In this document: positions 36,301 to 49,999 of the stretch, piece by piece
Position numbering within the stretch: position 1 is the stretch's first letter
How the letters are laid out: the number at the start of each line of letters is the position of its first letter
Assembly (NCBI RefSeq): GCF_041260155.1
Contig: NC_091931.1
Location: 8,524,361 to 8,588,360, forward strand
Source of the DNA: Ptychodera flava
Lineage: Eukaryota; Hemichordata; Enteropneusta; Ptychoderidae
Length of the DNA: 64,000 nucleotides
Reading direction: 5' to 3'
The notes under the pieces: generated by a model
The model's database searches: none
Told to the model about the DNA's origin: nothing
What the model saw: the letters and a program-made list of their open reading frames with translations, nothing else
Translations under genes and position numbers: made by a program

Positions 36301-36874
36301 AGAGTGACACTGTTATGACAAAGGCACGTGTATTTACTAAGATTCAACGAGTTCAGAACTCTACACGCTACCCCTAAATACACTACCTTTCCTCAAAATT
36401 GTTTAAAAGCCATATTTTAAGGGACTTGAACGATCGTTTCAGACGTTTTAAGCCTTCGGAAATTATTCGCTGTCCTCTTGTTTTTGTTGCTGTATATGTG
36501 TTATTTTGTGAATGGAGGCAGCTCCAATCGATTATGACGGTTATGGTCTCTTACTGCCTTGGCTTCATGCACGAATAATAGGTACACCTGACGTGGTATA
36601 CATTGTCTGCTGCGCTGTGGCATTTATGTCGTAGGTGATCTTGAGTCAGTTGTGACGTCACAAGTGAGTGTTACAACATCGATGACGTAGTACACAATTT
36701 TAAGAACCATATTGAAGATCTGGATATCTAGGTAAAAGCGCGTGACTGACAAACCAGTGATATACAATGAAAAGACGGTACTTTGATCAACAAGTTCACA
36801 CACAACATTGAGTATTATGTATGTGTGGCTATTTAGAGGCCATTATACTGTTGACTCTCACTCTCTCTGCTGGT

Positions 36875-37006
36875 CTACGACGGATAATCCTTGAGTTCGA
36901 CACCGTCTGGTGTCCTGTCCTGAACTTGCTCATAATCTTTCTTAGTGGTCTTCGTTGTATCCTTCACGTGAGCGTAGTTGGCCCCTAGACAGATTAGGGC
37001 GTGGAG
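36875..37006 (-). CDS. Gene B last coding exon (end of TM4, tail)
   Basis: 44 codons including TAG at 36877-36875, acceptor CTTTCAG. It encodes LHALICLGANYAHVKD and a short charged tail (DTTKTTKKDYEQVQDR). It is much shorter than the gene A tail. No canonical AATAAA was found in the next few hundred bases. Confidence 0.93.
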   Translation of the reverse strand, partial: LHALICLGANYAHVKDTTKTTKKDYEQVQDRTPDGVELKDYPS

Positions 37007-40000
37007 CTGAAAGCGAAAGAACGATAACAGTAGGTTTTGAGTTGAGGGGAGGGGGTGAGGAGGCCACATCTGACTTGTTCACATCGGCGCCAATATGTTT
37101 TATCACCACTTTAGTGCGATAGATGTTTGCAAATTAAAGAGAATCACCATGAAACTTTATGTGGACATTGTCAGACATGGAAAAGACCCCAGACCGAGCC
37201 GAGAACCAATGCTGAATGATTTGTGCGATTGATGAGAAAATGAGACATATTCATGCAAGTATTAACTTTCTGTAGAGGCCACGAGTAGGATAGTGACATC
37301 TCTCCACGTGGAGGAAACCGTTCAGCAATGATAAGAAAAATCACAGCAGACACGATGTCATGATTTATCTGAATTCCTTTTATATTTTCAAAGAAATATA
37401 AAGTATTTACTAACCAGTCCTATGACGACAATTGCTGCCCCAGCCCATGTTAGCAAGTATGGCTTTTTGATGGCCTGACTCTGCAATTGCAAACAAAAAA
37501 CGTAATTCGTTTTGAGATTGAAAACAGTAATATAATTGTGATAATTGCGAGTCTTCCTGAAAACACAATAATCACAGAAGCCTGAGGACTATTTAGCAGT
37601 ATTGTCAGACGTTGTATTTTGCGATTGCCTTCAGCGACAAGTGAAAATCCACTTAAAATAGACTGCAAGGCCCATAGAGATATTTTTAAAGCTTATAAAC
37701 TCATTAATTTGGTTGATTTCCCTTCAGGGGCATGAGGGAATTCTGGGGCTGATCATCATGCTGGATGGGAAAGGAACTACAAGAAAGTGACTTCATACTA
37801 TGCCAACCGTTTACAACACCGGTCAATATTAGTATAAAGCGTCTTAAGGCCAGAGAAAAAAAAAATCTTGTTCATCGGATTTTTTGGACCAAGTCCCAGG
37901 AGCGGCGAGCGAAATTTTTTTTTTTATTTTTTTTTAGGCCGAAGGTAAACGCGGTTCTCTGGCATTTCTGCACAGATGCAGACAAGGCAAGATAACTGTT
38001 TCCCTTTTTACCAGAAATATCTCAGACAAGAAACACTGATACTGTTAACTGAATTCAATACTATATTTCCCAACAATAAACGATGTTAGTGTTTGCACAA
38101 CATATTCTGAGTATTCTTGACCGCAGACATCCGGGAACTTGCGGTTTTTCACGTCATTTTTGTGTCACACTACCGTGAGAACACAATATTGAAGTGTGGA
38201 TTTTTCAACCTTTACACCAGTATTCAAAGTTTCAACATTATGTCAATGATAAACACTAAGTTCTGTCCTTTGTCACATAATTTCTGCATTGTTCACTGTC
38301 CTGTATAGTCAAATCCCAATTCACCTCACTCGCGTGCTTGAGGTGAAAGTGACGTCACTCCGCGGTCAAGAATTTCAACATTCTCTCAGAATAAAACTGA
38401 AATGTACAGCAAATCACTGAAATCCAACAATTCAGTATTGTTCTTTAATATTGTCCTGGTGGGACCTAGCATCTGAGTTTTTTCATTTTACTTTTGCCCC
38501 ATGTTTTGGCCTCTTTACCACTGTCTCTACACATTTTACACAATGGTCTAACAACACTTTACTGTGATCGGAGTGAAGTTATATACCGGTAGTCATCATT
38601 CAGATCGTACTTTAACATCGACGCAACCATGTGTTTTGTCATTGCCGTAATTTTTTATACTTTCGATGCAATTTTCATTCAATCAGATGCACCGTCCATC
38701 TGCTGTCACGATCTTGTTGAACAAATTGCCGAACGTAATATCAGGACAAACACTGAGTAGCGTCTTTTGAACTAAATGTTGGCCATCACGTCCGAATGTT
38801 GGCGATCAAATTAATACTCATGATGTGACATGTACTAACCTTTACAAAACGAGGAAATGCGGAAGTAAGAATTTGCCGCGATCAAAAAAAAAAAAATTCC
38901 AAATATGCCAAAGTAGAAGCGGCGATTCCGATGAACAATTTATTTTTTCTTCCTGGCCTAATCGAATTTTTTTTTCGATAAAAGTTGTGGATCTCATTTC
39001 AAAAAAGTACACTCAAGCTGTATTTTTATCCCAAAGGCAGACAGAAAACAATAATCGTCTTGCGCTACACAGGTTTATGAAAAATCATCACACTTGTATA
39101 CAAGTGATTGATGTACTCACCTCTTGACAAAATTCTTTCAAGGAATCGTCACAGACCTTTAACGTGGAGTTTCCGTTGGAAGTAAGACCTGGCACGGGAA
39201 GACATGACAATTAAAACTATTTGATACTAATTGCCCACAACTAATACAGCATGCCTGCATACAGGACCTAATCCCCCCTATAGTTACAATGTACCTGTCT
39301 TATGGGTGCTTTCATCACAGATAGCTACTAATATCCCCTACGATAGTGTTGATCTGTTATACAGTTTATCAGTACAGTCGCGTATTCTACGGTCGGGCTC
39401 AAAACAACTACTCCAAAGACTAAAAATACTATGAAAATATTCACTCACAGATTGAGAACTCAAAACTTCTGAACACATTCTAGTTAACATCAAAGCGACG
39501 GTAAATTCCGTGGGGCATGAATTGAAATCATAATGCCACTACGTCTGTAGCTTTTAGAATACAATGTTCATGATACAGTGTTTCCAGGGACGAGAGATCC
39601 ACAAAAGAGCTCTACGATGAATTCTATGCAACGGCAAGATAAGGATGAACAGTGAATAGATACTGGAGCCAGACGTGACGGCAGCTTGTAAATCACGTGA
39701 CATGCTTCCAAACAGCGAGCATCGGCTATAAGCTTCTTATGCTCTTTTACATGTAAGTCAACGGTTTCATGAAAAAATGACATTATACATCTGAACGACG
39801 TAGCATACGCCCAGTGACCCACAAATACCCGACGAAGAACCGTTGGCAAAAGTTACTGAATGAAGATACCAAGGAGTTTTTCTTTTTCTCTCCTCCAGAT
39901 GGAGATATGAATTACAAACAAATAACAAAAACAATAAATACAAGAAATTGAAGTAAAGTACACTCTCCAACTGTGCAAGCCAAAGATTACTACATGTAAA

Positions 40001-43000
40001 GGAGCCAAGGTATTGTCAAAACCCATGCAGGCAGCGGTAGACTAACGGGTTGTAATCACCGAATTTGGCAAAGCTACTCACCATATTGACGTAGATCCAG
40101 ACAATCACTGGTAATTCTTGTGTCGTAGTCATCTCCACAGAAGTCGGATATCATGTAACTGAAAACCAAGGTTCCACATAGTCCACAGGAGATCACAAAC
40201 CAAACCACGGTGAGAATGTAGTAGATAAGGAAGAACTGAATGTAGAGAGTGGAAAGCGAAAAAGGAAAGTCAAAAACGCTTTCTGGTCAACTTAATAAAT
40301 CTGTTGCTATGCGTAGCTCTTGAAGCAGACAGACACTGCAAGTAAGACATTTGACAAAGATACTGAAGAAACCATAATTAATAACCGGAGAGAAATTCCT
40401 CAGAAATATTAATACATCTCAAACACCTATATAAACTGGTGATGGCAGGTCATACAGAATTATCAGTTTGCAATGAGTCATTTTGCCCTGTGGCGGGGAA
40501 AAAACTACCGACCTCTCTTATGGCATCGAAATGAAATAATCTTCAACACCGAACAGAGCCAGAGACAAGGAGAATGCCTGTGATAGAGCTAAGACCTTCG
40601 CCATGTCAACAGCGACGCAAAATTTCAGTTTGGGCTAACTTGTTTTACACCATTATTTACAAGATACAATATTTGAATCTAGCAGTATTTTTGTATGACG
40701 AGTATTATTTTTTTGTTCCACCAACAATAACGTACTGAACTGTTTGAATACTGCAGGAAGTTTGTAAACATACGACATATTATCAAAAGTTCTTGTGGTG
40801 TAAATTTTGGTATTGAACGAACTTCATGTATCGACCTTTGAACCTGTAGGATGAAGGACAGTTATAATAGCGTCAACTTTATGCATTGTTTACAATGAGC
40901 AATATATTATTGTTGACAAATAAATTCTAGTTCTGACTATGGTTCAATTGTCAACAACGGTATTGGATATTACACGTATACATGCTGTGTTGATAAGTTG
41001 AAGTGAGAAGCCTACAACACGATTTCGAGAGTAGAACGAGAAACTGTATTTTAACAACAGGCGGAACAGAAATATTTGAAACTACATGAAAACTTAAGCG
41101 ATCCCAGGAGAATAACACACAAAATTGTGGTCGATACGTAAAACAAGTACAAGTAAACGCTGAAACAACAAATGAAAAACACAGCTGTTGTCCCCTGTAG
41201 GTATCTAATTTACAGTGAACTTTTTAATTCACGTGGGTGCCGAGCAATTTGTGACATTAATGGATATTGTACACGGGAGAAAAAGGAGTGAATTTTTGTC
41301 GTCCCTGTCTACGGAAATTATCCGCAACTTGCTAAAAACCCATCATGGGAATAAGGGACTCTGACATCTCGCTACTCTGTCAAATGGAAAAGAAAAAGAA
41401 AAAGAAAACATTGACACAAAATGCGGTTACATTGGCGATGCTGGAAATTAATAATTACTCTTCTCTCATATTATTACAATCATGATTCAGCGTTACGCTT
41501 TTTCTATCCGATTGGATCAAAAGTACGTCATACCTACGCTAAAATCGTCAGAAGCTAAAAGCTACATTTATGTACGGGGGTCCTTCGCCACCTTTTATTC
41601 AAGCTTACGGTCATCAGAGAATCGAAGCAAAAAACTTTGTCCTTGGGATTGTTTTAATCGCTGTGCTCAAATTAACGAATAAATGAGCTGGGTTTATTCT
41701 TCAACAGCAGGTGGCGTAGAAATGTAATGATATGCATGAAAACGTGAAGCATGATGGGAGTCACGATATGCACGATATACCCATCTTACCGTTCTTTACT
41801 CAATGAAAATAGGAAGGGAAATATATCATTGAGGCCTCAGCCCGATGCATTTCAAAAATTGGAATGATTCTTCGGGTATATCATAATCTCCTGATCCAAA
41901 TAAACCTGTATTGAGAAGGCTATAGTGCACAACGACAGAATGTTTTTACATATTAATGCTTATTACGTGTGATGTCGTTTGCTTGCGTTCACAGAATCGC
42001 GTATCATGAATTATGAATATTTACAGAAAACTACTTCATCGGCAAAATTTATGGTGTAATTTTGAGTTTGTCTTTAAATTGAAGCTTTCCTCTTCTTAGC
42101 TGAGTCGCAAGATGCGGTAAGCGAAGTGAACTGTCACCTATCTTAATACCGATTGTTCGAATCGTTCGCCTATCAACTCACTGTATTCTGTTAACATCTA
42201 TATTTGTCTCTTAAAATAAGTACGTTATATCTTACAGGCAAAACTGAAGACACCTTGGGCAACTTTGAACAGTTTTCAAATCAACACGGTCCTAGCGGGT
42301 CCAATGTATTCAAAAGGCTATGGACAAGCCCAATAAGAAAACCCCGCTGTTTTCATAATGAGGTTTGGATAAGTGGGTCCGATTTGAACGGCTTTACAAA
42401 TGAACAAAACCCTATAGAAAGCCAAGTTTGTTTATAAGGCTATGAACGCCCCCTACAAAACCTTGCTGTTTCCATAATGAATATTGTGCTGATTTTTAAT
42501 TGGTTGCGCTATTTCAAACTTGAACTTCATCGAATGCTTGCAATTGCTTCAAGGTTGTTAGTGAAATTTCAGTCAAACAAATTTCTGGATGTCGTTGGAA
42601 TATCGATTTTTCTTCGGGACTAAAAACAAACGCACAAATGTAAATTTGTAGAGGCTTTGGTAAGGAAATTTAAGCCAATGAAAATAGATGCCATAAATAG
42701 AAGTTAATTTGGACAGTTCTTCCTTCAGGCGGTCAAGGGATAATTTCATGGAAACATGGAAACGTTTTGCGAAATTTTCCACGCAGAGTTGAGTTCTATG
42801 GAGCGACATAACAGACGTACTCGGATCTTACGCGGTTAATGAATGTTATCACAGTTGTGATTACTGCAAAAGGTAGTGTTGATCACAAATGTCCGTAAAA
42901 AACCTACTGACTGTGCGCCATTAACCTTGGCATCCCTTTATGGTGTATTTTCCGGCATTAAGTTCGTCAGAAACGTGTATCCTTTGGGTTTGTGAAATTT

Positions 43001-46000
43001 GCAACGAAAACGAAGGAACTTTTCGTCTTTGCATGCAGTCTTCGACGTAAATGAAATGCATCTTATAAACAAGTAGGCCTATCATAAGAATTAATGAAAA
43101 ATGTCGCCACGACACATGACGTGGAGTAAAATTTACAATATATGGGATTATGTTCGTCAAGAGAAACGTATTATGGGTAGAGGAATGAGTCATAGGTTCA
43201 AAGCAAAGACTGAAAGAACGCCTGAAGACCACTGCGACACGCCCTCCCTGTGGTAGAAATCAGTGCCCGTCCAGGGGTGCCTTTGGAGGTGAGTAAATAC
43301 GAACATACCTCCTAAGATAATGTCGAATTGAATCACAGTTTAGCATGAGTGCGGAATCCTTCCGTCAAACTTAAATCAGGGGTCAATGAAACCATGGTTG
43401 GCAGCTGGGGGGTAGTTGTTTTATTCTCTCAGTGGGCGGGAAGAGGGCATCTCTTCTATGTCAGTGGGCGGGGAATTTTTTGTTTCATTTTCACGATGAG
43501 CAAATCATGTTGATGAGAGGGCAGTGGGGAGCGTTTGTCATGGGAAGAGGGCACTAGGGAGTTCTTGTGTGTGGGGGGGGGGGCATTTTGGAGTTTCGGT
43601 AGTTGGGGCATTGTGTATGGGAGGGGAAGCTTTTCAAACTGTGACGGCAGGGCAGTTGCGAACAGCTTTCACTTTCCCCTGCAAAATTTTATTCTGCCCA
43701 TAATTCTTTTAAATGCTATATTTACACTTCAAATCTCTGAAAAAACCTTTGATTACATTTTATTGTAATAGTTTGGTTGGCTGTCCCTGTTAAATGACAT
43801 AATATGTATTTACTTATAAAGGTTCTTCCGCTACAGAACATCTTAATATCTATCTTCTTAAAACATGTGGAAAGACACAATTTGTCAATTTTATTGATAT
43901 GAAGAGAATCTGTATTACAGGCGTGAACTGTCCATGCCCTTTATTTCACAGTTGAGGTTTTTTCCTAGATTAGAGCACCGTTTAGACTAAGTCTTACCGG
44001 TTTATTCATTCTACAGTAACTGATACAAATCTTCTTCTTAAAGGATATTCACATCAAATTTGATATCAAATAAACGTTGATTGAAACTGATGGCAGCCAT
44101 CCCTCATGGACGCCGAAACTAATAATAATGTCTGTACAGTGACACCTTCATTTCATTTATTTGAGTTTTTTACTTTCTGTAAGTAAATACGTATTTGTGA
44201 GAATACATTGGTATCTTTACCATAAACAAGAGAGAGGTTCCGAATATTTTTCCAGGAGATCTACAGGTGAACGTATCCCGATAAAAAAGTATTGTCATCG
44301 AATGTAAAGCAGGTGAAAATTGAACGAGACACTCAGTGATACTCACAAAGCCCATGGCAAAGCGACTGCACATCCTGGCCCTATAACGGAAACACAGCGT
44401 CAGTCTGGTATCTCCAGTAGATAGCACGCCAATGATGACTAGAATTACAGCCATTCCCGCCATTCCACCGGTGATTGCATAAATAATGATGTTCATCAGA
44501 TTCATCCTGTCAACAGAGGGGTACAGAAACTGTGTCAGTTGTCAAATGAGTGTAAAACCGTATTAAGGTAAAACGCGCCTCGGAAACAAATATTCGGACT
44601 CTCAAATTTCTACAATTCTTTTCTGATCTATCACTGATGGGTGCTTATTGTAAAGCTCTTGGAGAAAGAAAAACTTTCACTGTCTTAGTTTTTCGAAATT
44701 CGAAAATTTTAATTTTACCCAGGGATGAAGGCCACTGTGAATTTCAAATATTGCAAAATGTTGAGTAATTTGTTTCGCTAGTTCCAAACTTTGCACGGTG
44801 ACCTCTGATTTTTATTGTTGATTTGGTAAGAGAATGGTTGAAAGTTTCATTTAGAAGAGTTTGAGCAAAAGTTTAGGTCTTTCACTTTGGAGGCGCATAC
44901 TACCTTAAAGGGACAAAGAGTCGGCCATTTTTCATGAATTTTGTTTGATACGAGATACTACTTATATTGTTTGACATGTTGAAAGATACTGAATGAATGG
45001 GTGATCATGCATATATTTGACCGCGGTTTTAGACACGATACATGAAACCATCGCGAAAATGAATTAATGGTCATGACCATTAATTCATTTTCGCGATGGT
45101 TTCATTTAATTTGTCTAAAACCGGGGTCAAATATATGCATGGTCACCCATTCATTCAGTATCTTTCAACATGTCAAACAATATAAGTAGTATCTCGTATC
45201 AAACAAAATTCATGAAAAATGGCCGACTTTGTCTTTAATCGGCAACAAACATGTTTGATACTGAGAGACTGGACTGCAGGAATGTTCAGATCCTGATTTT
45301 CCTGATGAGATGCTTAGAATAAATTTTAAAGACCACATTGCGATAAAAACTAAACATGAATGTTCAGGTTACGGACAGGGAAGTATATAAACTCTGAGAC
45401 CGTATTCACACAAATACATATATTGTTTACGTTGTACCGTTGTTTTACGATCGTTTAAAAAACCTCAACGACAAACACGAGAAGTTTGCCTTTTATCAAA
45501 ATCTTGTTGAAAACAACCATTAAGACAAAAACAGATAAAAAACAACAAATCGGAGACCTCTGTGCAGGTTATATTGATGTATAAATATTGATAGTCAGAT
45601 TTTCAGGTAGTCAGATCTAACATGTATTATAATGTCAACAGAGTACAAAAAGCAAGGAAATACCACGAGAACTTTCTTGTTGATAAGATCGATGGAAGTA
45701 ATGTTGTAGTCTGCAGGGAGTATTTTTCTAAGCTCCACGGCATTTGTCTACATTGTGTAGACCACTACCATATATATTCATGACTTGCCAACGACCTTCT
45801 GTTGGATAACAAGTGAGCAGGAAGCCTAGTCACGTGGTGTGCCTTGACCAATTACAGAGTCTCGATTTCGCGATACTTATCATATGCAGTGCAGGAGGAA
45901 TAAGGCATTGTAAGTATCGTTTGCCTCAAAGTCGATACAGCTGTAGATTTAGTACACAGAGAGATTTTGGAACTGAAAGGACAGGAGAGATTTCACAATG

Positions 46001-49000
46001 ACTAGTATGGTAGTAAATATGTTCAGGTTTTCATTGACTAGGATATGACCTTAGGGATATGCAGTACAAGCAGAAATTATTTTCTGGTGTGAACGATATC
46101 GTATCGAACTTTGCTCTTTCTGGGAAAACAATAATAGATTGCAGGGATTAATTTCGCCTGACATGTTACACAGCCAGCCAGCTGTAATAAAACTATGAAG
46201 GGATACGGATCTATCAGAGCAATTCTTATGTGTGTCCACAATTTCCCTTTCTCGTGGCAGACCACGCTCTCGGGGAATTTATCTTGTCAACATCTTTGCG
46301 GGACAACATCAGCCAAAGTCAACAGCACTATCTTGGCGATTTTCTTCGTCTGGATTCCTGATGGGCAGATGATGCGTCTTTGAAAGTCATGCTGTTTTTC
46401 AAAGTAACACAGGATAAAAGGGAAACGATATGCTGCATTGGGGTGTGTGAATAATTTCAAGGGTCGCTCAACATCGCCTTCTGTTGCACCGTACAGGAGG
46501 GATGATTCAGGGGCCGAGGTCGTTTCTAAGAAAGCAACTGATCAGATGCAAATAACTGCTTCTTTTTAATCAAATTTTAATCAGAAGTTCGCTATCTCCA
46601 TAAAATTAACATATGAAGACACGCTTTCCTGCACATAATTGTACATCGCCTTGAATAAGGGCAGAATTTTTGCCTGTCTAATTTTAATGAATTAAAATCC
46701 ACTTGTTAATTTTTAATTTTTTTGTATTTCCTCGCTTCCTTCCCGTGCCCAATACCTGACAAAATTATGAACATTTCAAGGAGAGCAAAATACCGCAACA
46801 GATCTATCTGGATATGAGTAATACTGAACGGTTTGTTAATGTATTTTCAAACAGTAAGTGGATACTGACTGTATAGGAAATGAAGTTTGTATATCTGATA
46901 TTTTTTCCGGAACTACTCTTTAAAATCGTATCGTCTGCTGCATTCACTGAAAAATGAGGTGCCTGGAAAGTGTACTATTTCTGCTCGAAAATTTGTCATT
47001 TTTGCGTTGACAGAAGAGGGAGACGCTTCATAGATCATTTGAGTACTGTTGTCGTCTGCTACATTCTCACAAAATTGCACTGCGTACGTTGACATAAGAG
47101 AAATCCGCTTCTGGGTGACCGGCTCTTCTGTGAATTTTGAAATATTTTGGTCCATTAAACATGCACGGTATCATCTACGGTTTCGCTCTAATTCAGATAG
47201 AAAATGGCGGTTTACAGAATTATCCCCCAGCCATGTACGTGCTAACGATTCATATTTTTTTATTTACGAGTTAAGTGTTTCACTACATCAAATTTTAATT
47301 TCGGCCAAGGTGAAAAAATGTGTCACCATTAATCATATTTTCACAGCACATTATGGAGCGAGGTGCGACATTAACCCAGCATTTGTATTCAAATGACATC
47401 AGGATGTGAAACTTGTGATTAATGCCTTTGTAGCAGAGACGTGAAAGCCAGACAGAAATTGAGGATGACCGGCCCTAAATTGCGTTCAACTATAGTATCG
47501 CGAGATGAAGAGGCCTGCTTTAGACCTCATCATCATAATGTTTGCCACACTGCTTTCGTGTATCATTTTCAGTGAGTGCTCAGCAATGTAACATAGTTTA
47601 ATGCCAACGCTAGGGTAGTCACGTGACACGTTTTTCTGTTGACACTTTGTAAAGGTTGTAAAGAATGAAAACTGTCTTATTCGAACAGCGCATAGTCTCT
47701 GTTAAAACTTGAGAGCCTTTTTCATCAATGCTAGATTCAGGTCTTTGCTGTTTTCGTCTTTCATTGCGCAGCATCGACGCCTTTGAAGTATATTGACCGA
47801 ACCCGCTCTCTACTCTCGACATACGGATGCTACTTCAGTGGTGAAGCCTAAAGGGAACGTCGGAACGATTGCAGCATCCCTGCTTTGAATTCGGCTTCGA
47901 TGGATGCATTGCCATTTTTGAAACTGGCAGGGTGTTTCTGTATGTGATGAAGGGTGGCGTCATCATGATTAAACTCGGGGTAAGACTGCCTCTAAAGGCT
48001 TGTAAAAGAGACCTTGAATAATCTCTTCACTGGTTTATGCGAATGACCCTTGTGACTCATCTAACGAATATACTACTTCAAATCATCTAGAGCTTGCTTT
48101 GTCTGGCGGTTTTACTCTTCGTCGTAAAATTGCAGGCGTATCTCTTTACGGCAAGTGCAACGTTTTTGTAATACAGTATTTCTCATCAGGCAGAGGAAGT
48201 ATGCTCTTTCTACTGTCAAGGAGATCAACGAATTAGAGGTCTTTCTGTCCACTTATCCTGCAGTTTCAATCTAGATATCTTCCTGTCACAAGTTGTGTTG
48301 TGTGTTTCCGATAGTTGAGTAGCTCATCTACCCTGTGTTCTTTGTATTCATCGGAGACAGCAGTATAAAAGAATCGTCTGTCGCGTTTATCTCTGATAGA
48401 GATTGCCGTGAAGGGACGTCGACCTACAGGTGTGTCCCGTGAGAGGAGACATCTCCAATGGGTGGCTGCTTTCTACTCGAATAATCGTCGAGAAACTTCG
48501 AGTGTGATGCAGCCACAGTGTCATAAAATTCTGAACAAAAGTAATATCCAGGAAAGTGTACATTGTACATTGTACTCTTACCCCTAGCTCATTCTCAATG
48601 CCTACAGCAACTCACAAGATATTTGGATATTTAATGAAAAAAATTAAAAATCACCGCTTCGTTGCTTTCCTGCTTCCGACTGAAGACTCGACAGACAATC
48701 AGCTGATCTGCTTGCCATATACATATTAACACTAAACATTGAAGACGAACACATTTTTTTCTCTCACCAGGTTCTGCCGTCCAATTAAAACAAAGCTATC
48801 ATGACAATTACTGATATGCGTCTCAATAGCTATATTGTATTGGCTTGATATTATTTTAGCTATGACGTTGATACTATTTGTTTACTCACGAAATAATACG
48901 GATATTTTACAGGTTGGGTCATGTGACTTCAGATCGTGAATTTGTGCGCAGACTCCGCATTATAAACCATTAGCCTGAATAGTCTTGAATAAATAACGTT

Positions 49001-49966
49001 CTGTAGATTTTATCTCCCTAATATGGAAAACGAGTCATGTCGATCGTGAAAACTGCTTGTTCTTCTCGGTAAAAGAAAAATTGTGTCATGATGTTACATT
49101 GTTTCTCAAACGCCATCGGGCTGTGTTCTTACAATGTTTGACAACGTCACGTCCTTATGTAAGTTTGCTCTCTGAGAACCCTCAAGCCGAAAGATATGCC
49201 ATTGTATACCTCCAAAATGTCAAAATGTTGTGAAGACGACGTCTGACGCGGCAAACAGACGACAATGTGTGGCTCCTTTGTCAACTGGTGTTAGAATACT
49301 TGCAGCGTGACTAGTAAATGGATGCGCTCTTCGACAGTCTCGAGAAGTCGCAGTTGTCATGGCGACAATTATGTCTCCCAAGAGTGCGCTGCAATTCAAC
49401 TAACAGAATCGAGGAATGATGATAATGATTGGGGTTTGACGATTCTATACATAGCGGCGTGGTTCCACATCCCGCGCGATACCAATTTAAGATCATTACT
49501 TGGAAAATTTCAAGACATCACGTAGAGCCCGAGGAACAGACGACCACACTTCACACAGCAAATGTGAACATTAAAATTCAATATTAACTTGTTCATAGCA
49601 GAGATCACGGAGGTCGTCAGCGAGCACACATAATTCAATAATGTCAGATGGATGTCAGTCATGAACATATTACTGTGCATTATGGCTTTGAAATGGAAAG
49701 ACTCACTTTCCTTGCTCCTCTCTGCCTATGTATGTATGTATGTATGTATGTATGTATGTATGTATGTATGTATGTATGTATGTATGTATGTATGTATGTA
49801 TGTATGTATGTATGTATGTATGTATGTATGTATGTATGTATGTATGTATGTATGTATGTATGTATGTATGTATGTGTGTGTGTATGTATGTGTGTATGTA
49901 TGTATGTATGTATGTATGTATGTATGTATGTATGTATGTATGTGTGTGTGTATGTGTGTGTGTGTA

Positions 49967-49999
<33 letters not shown>

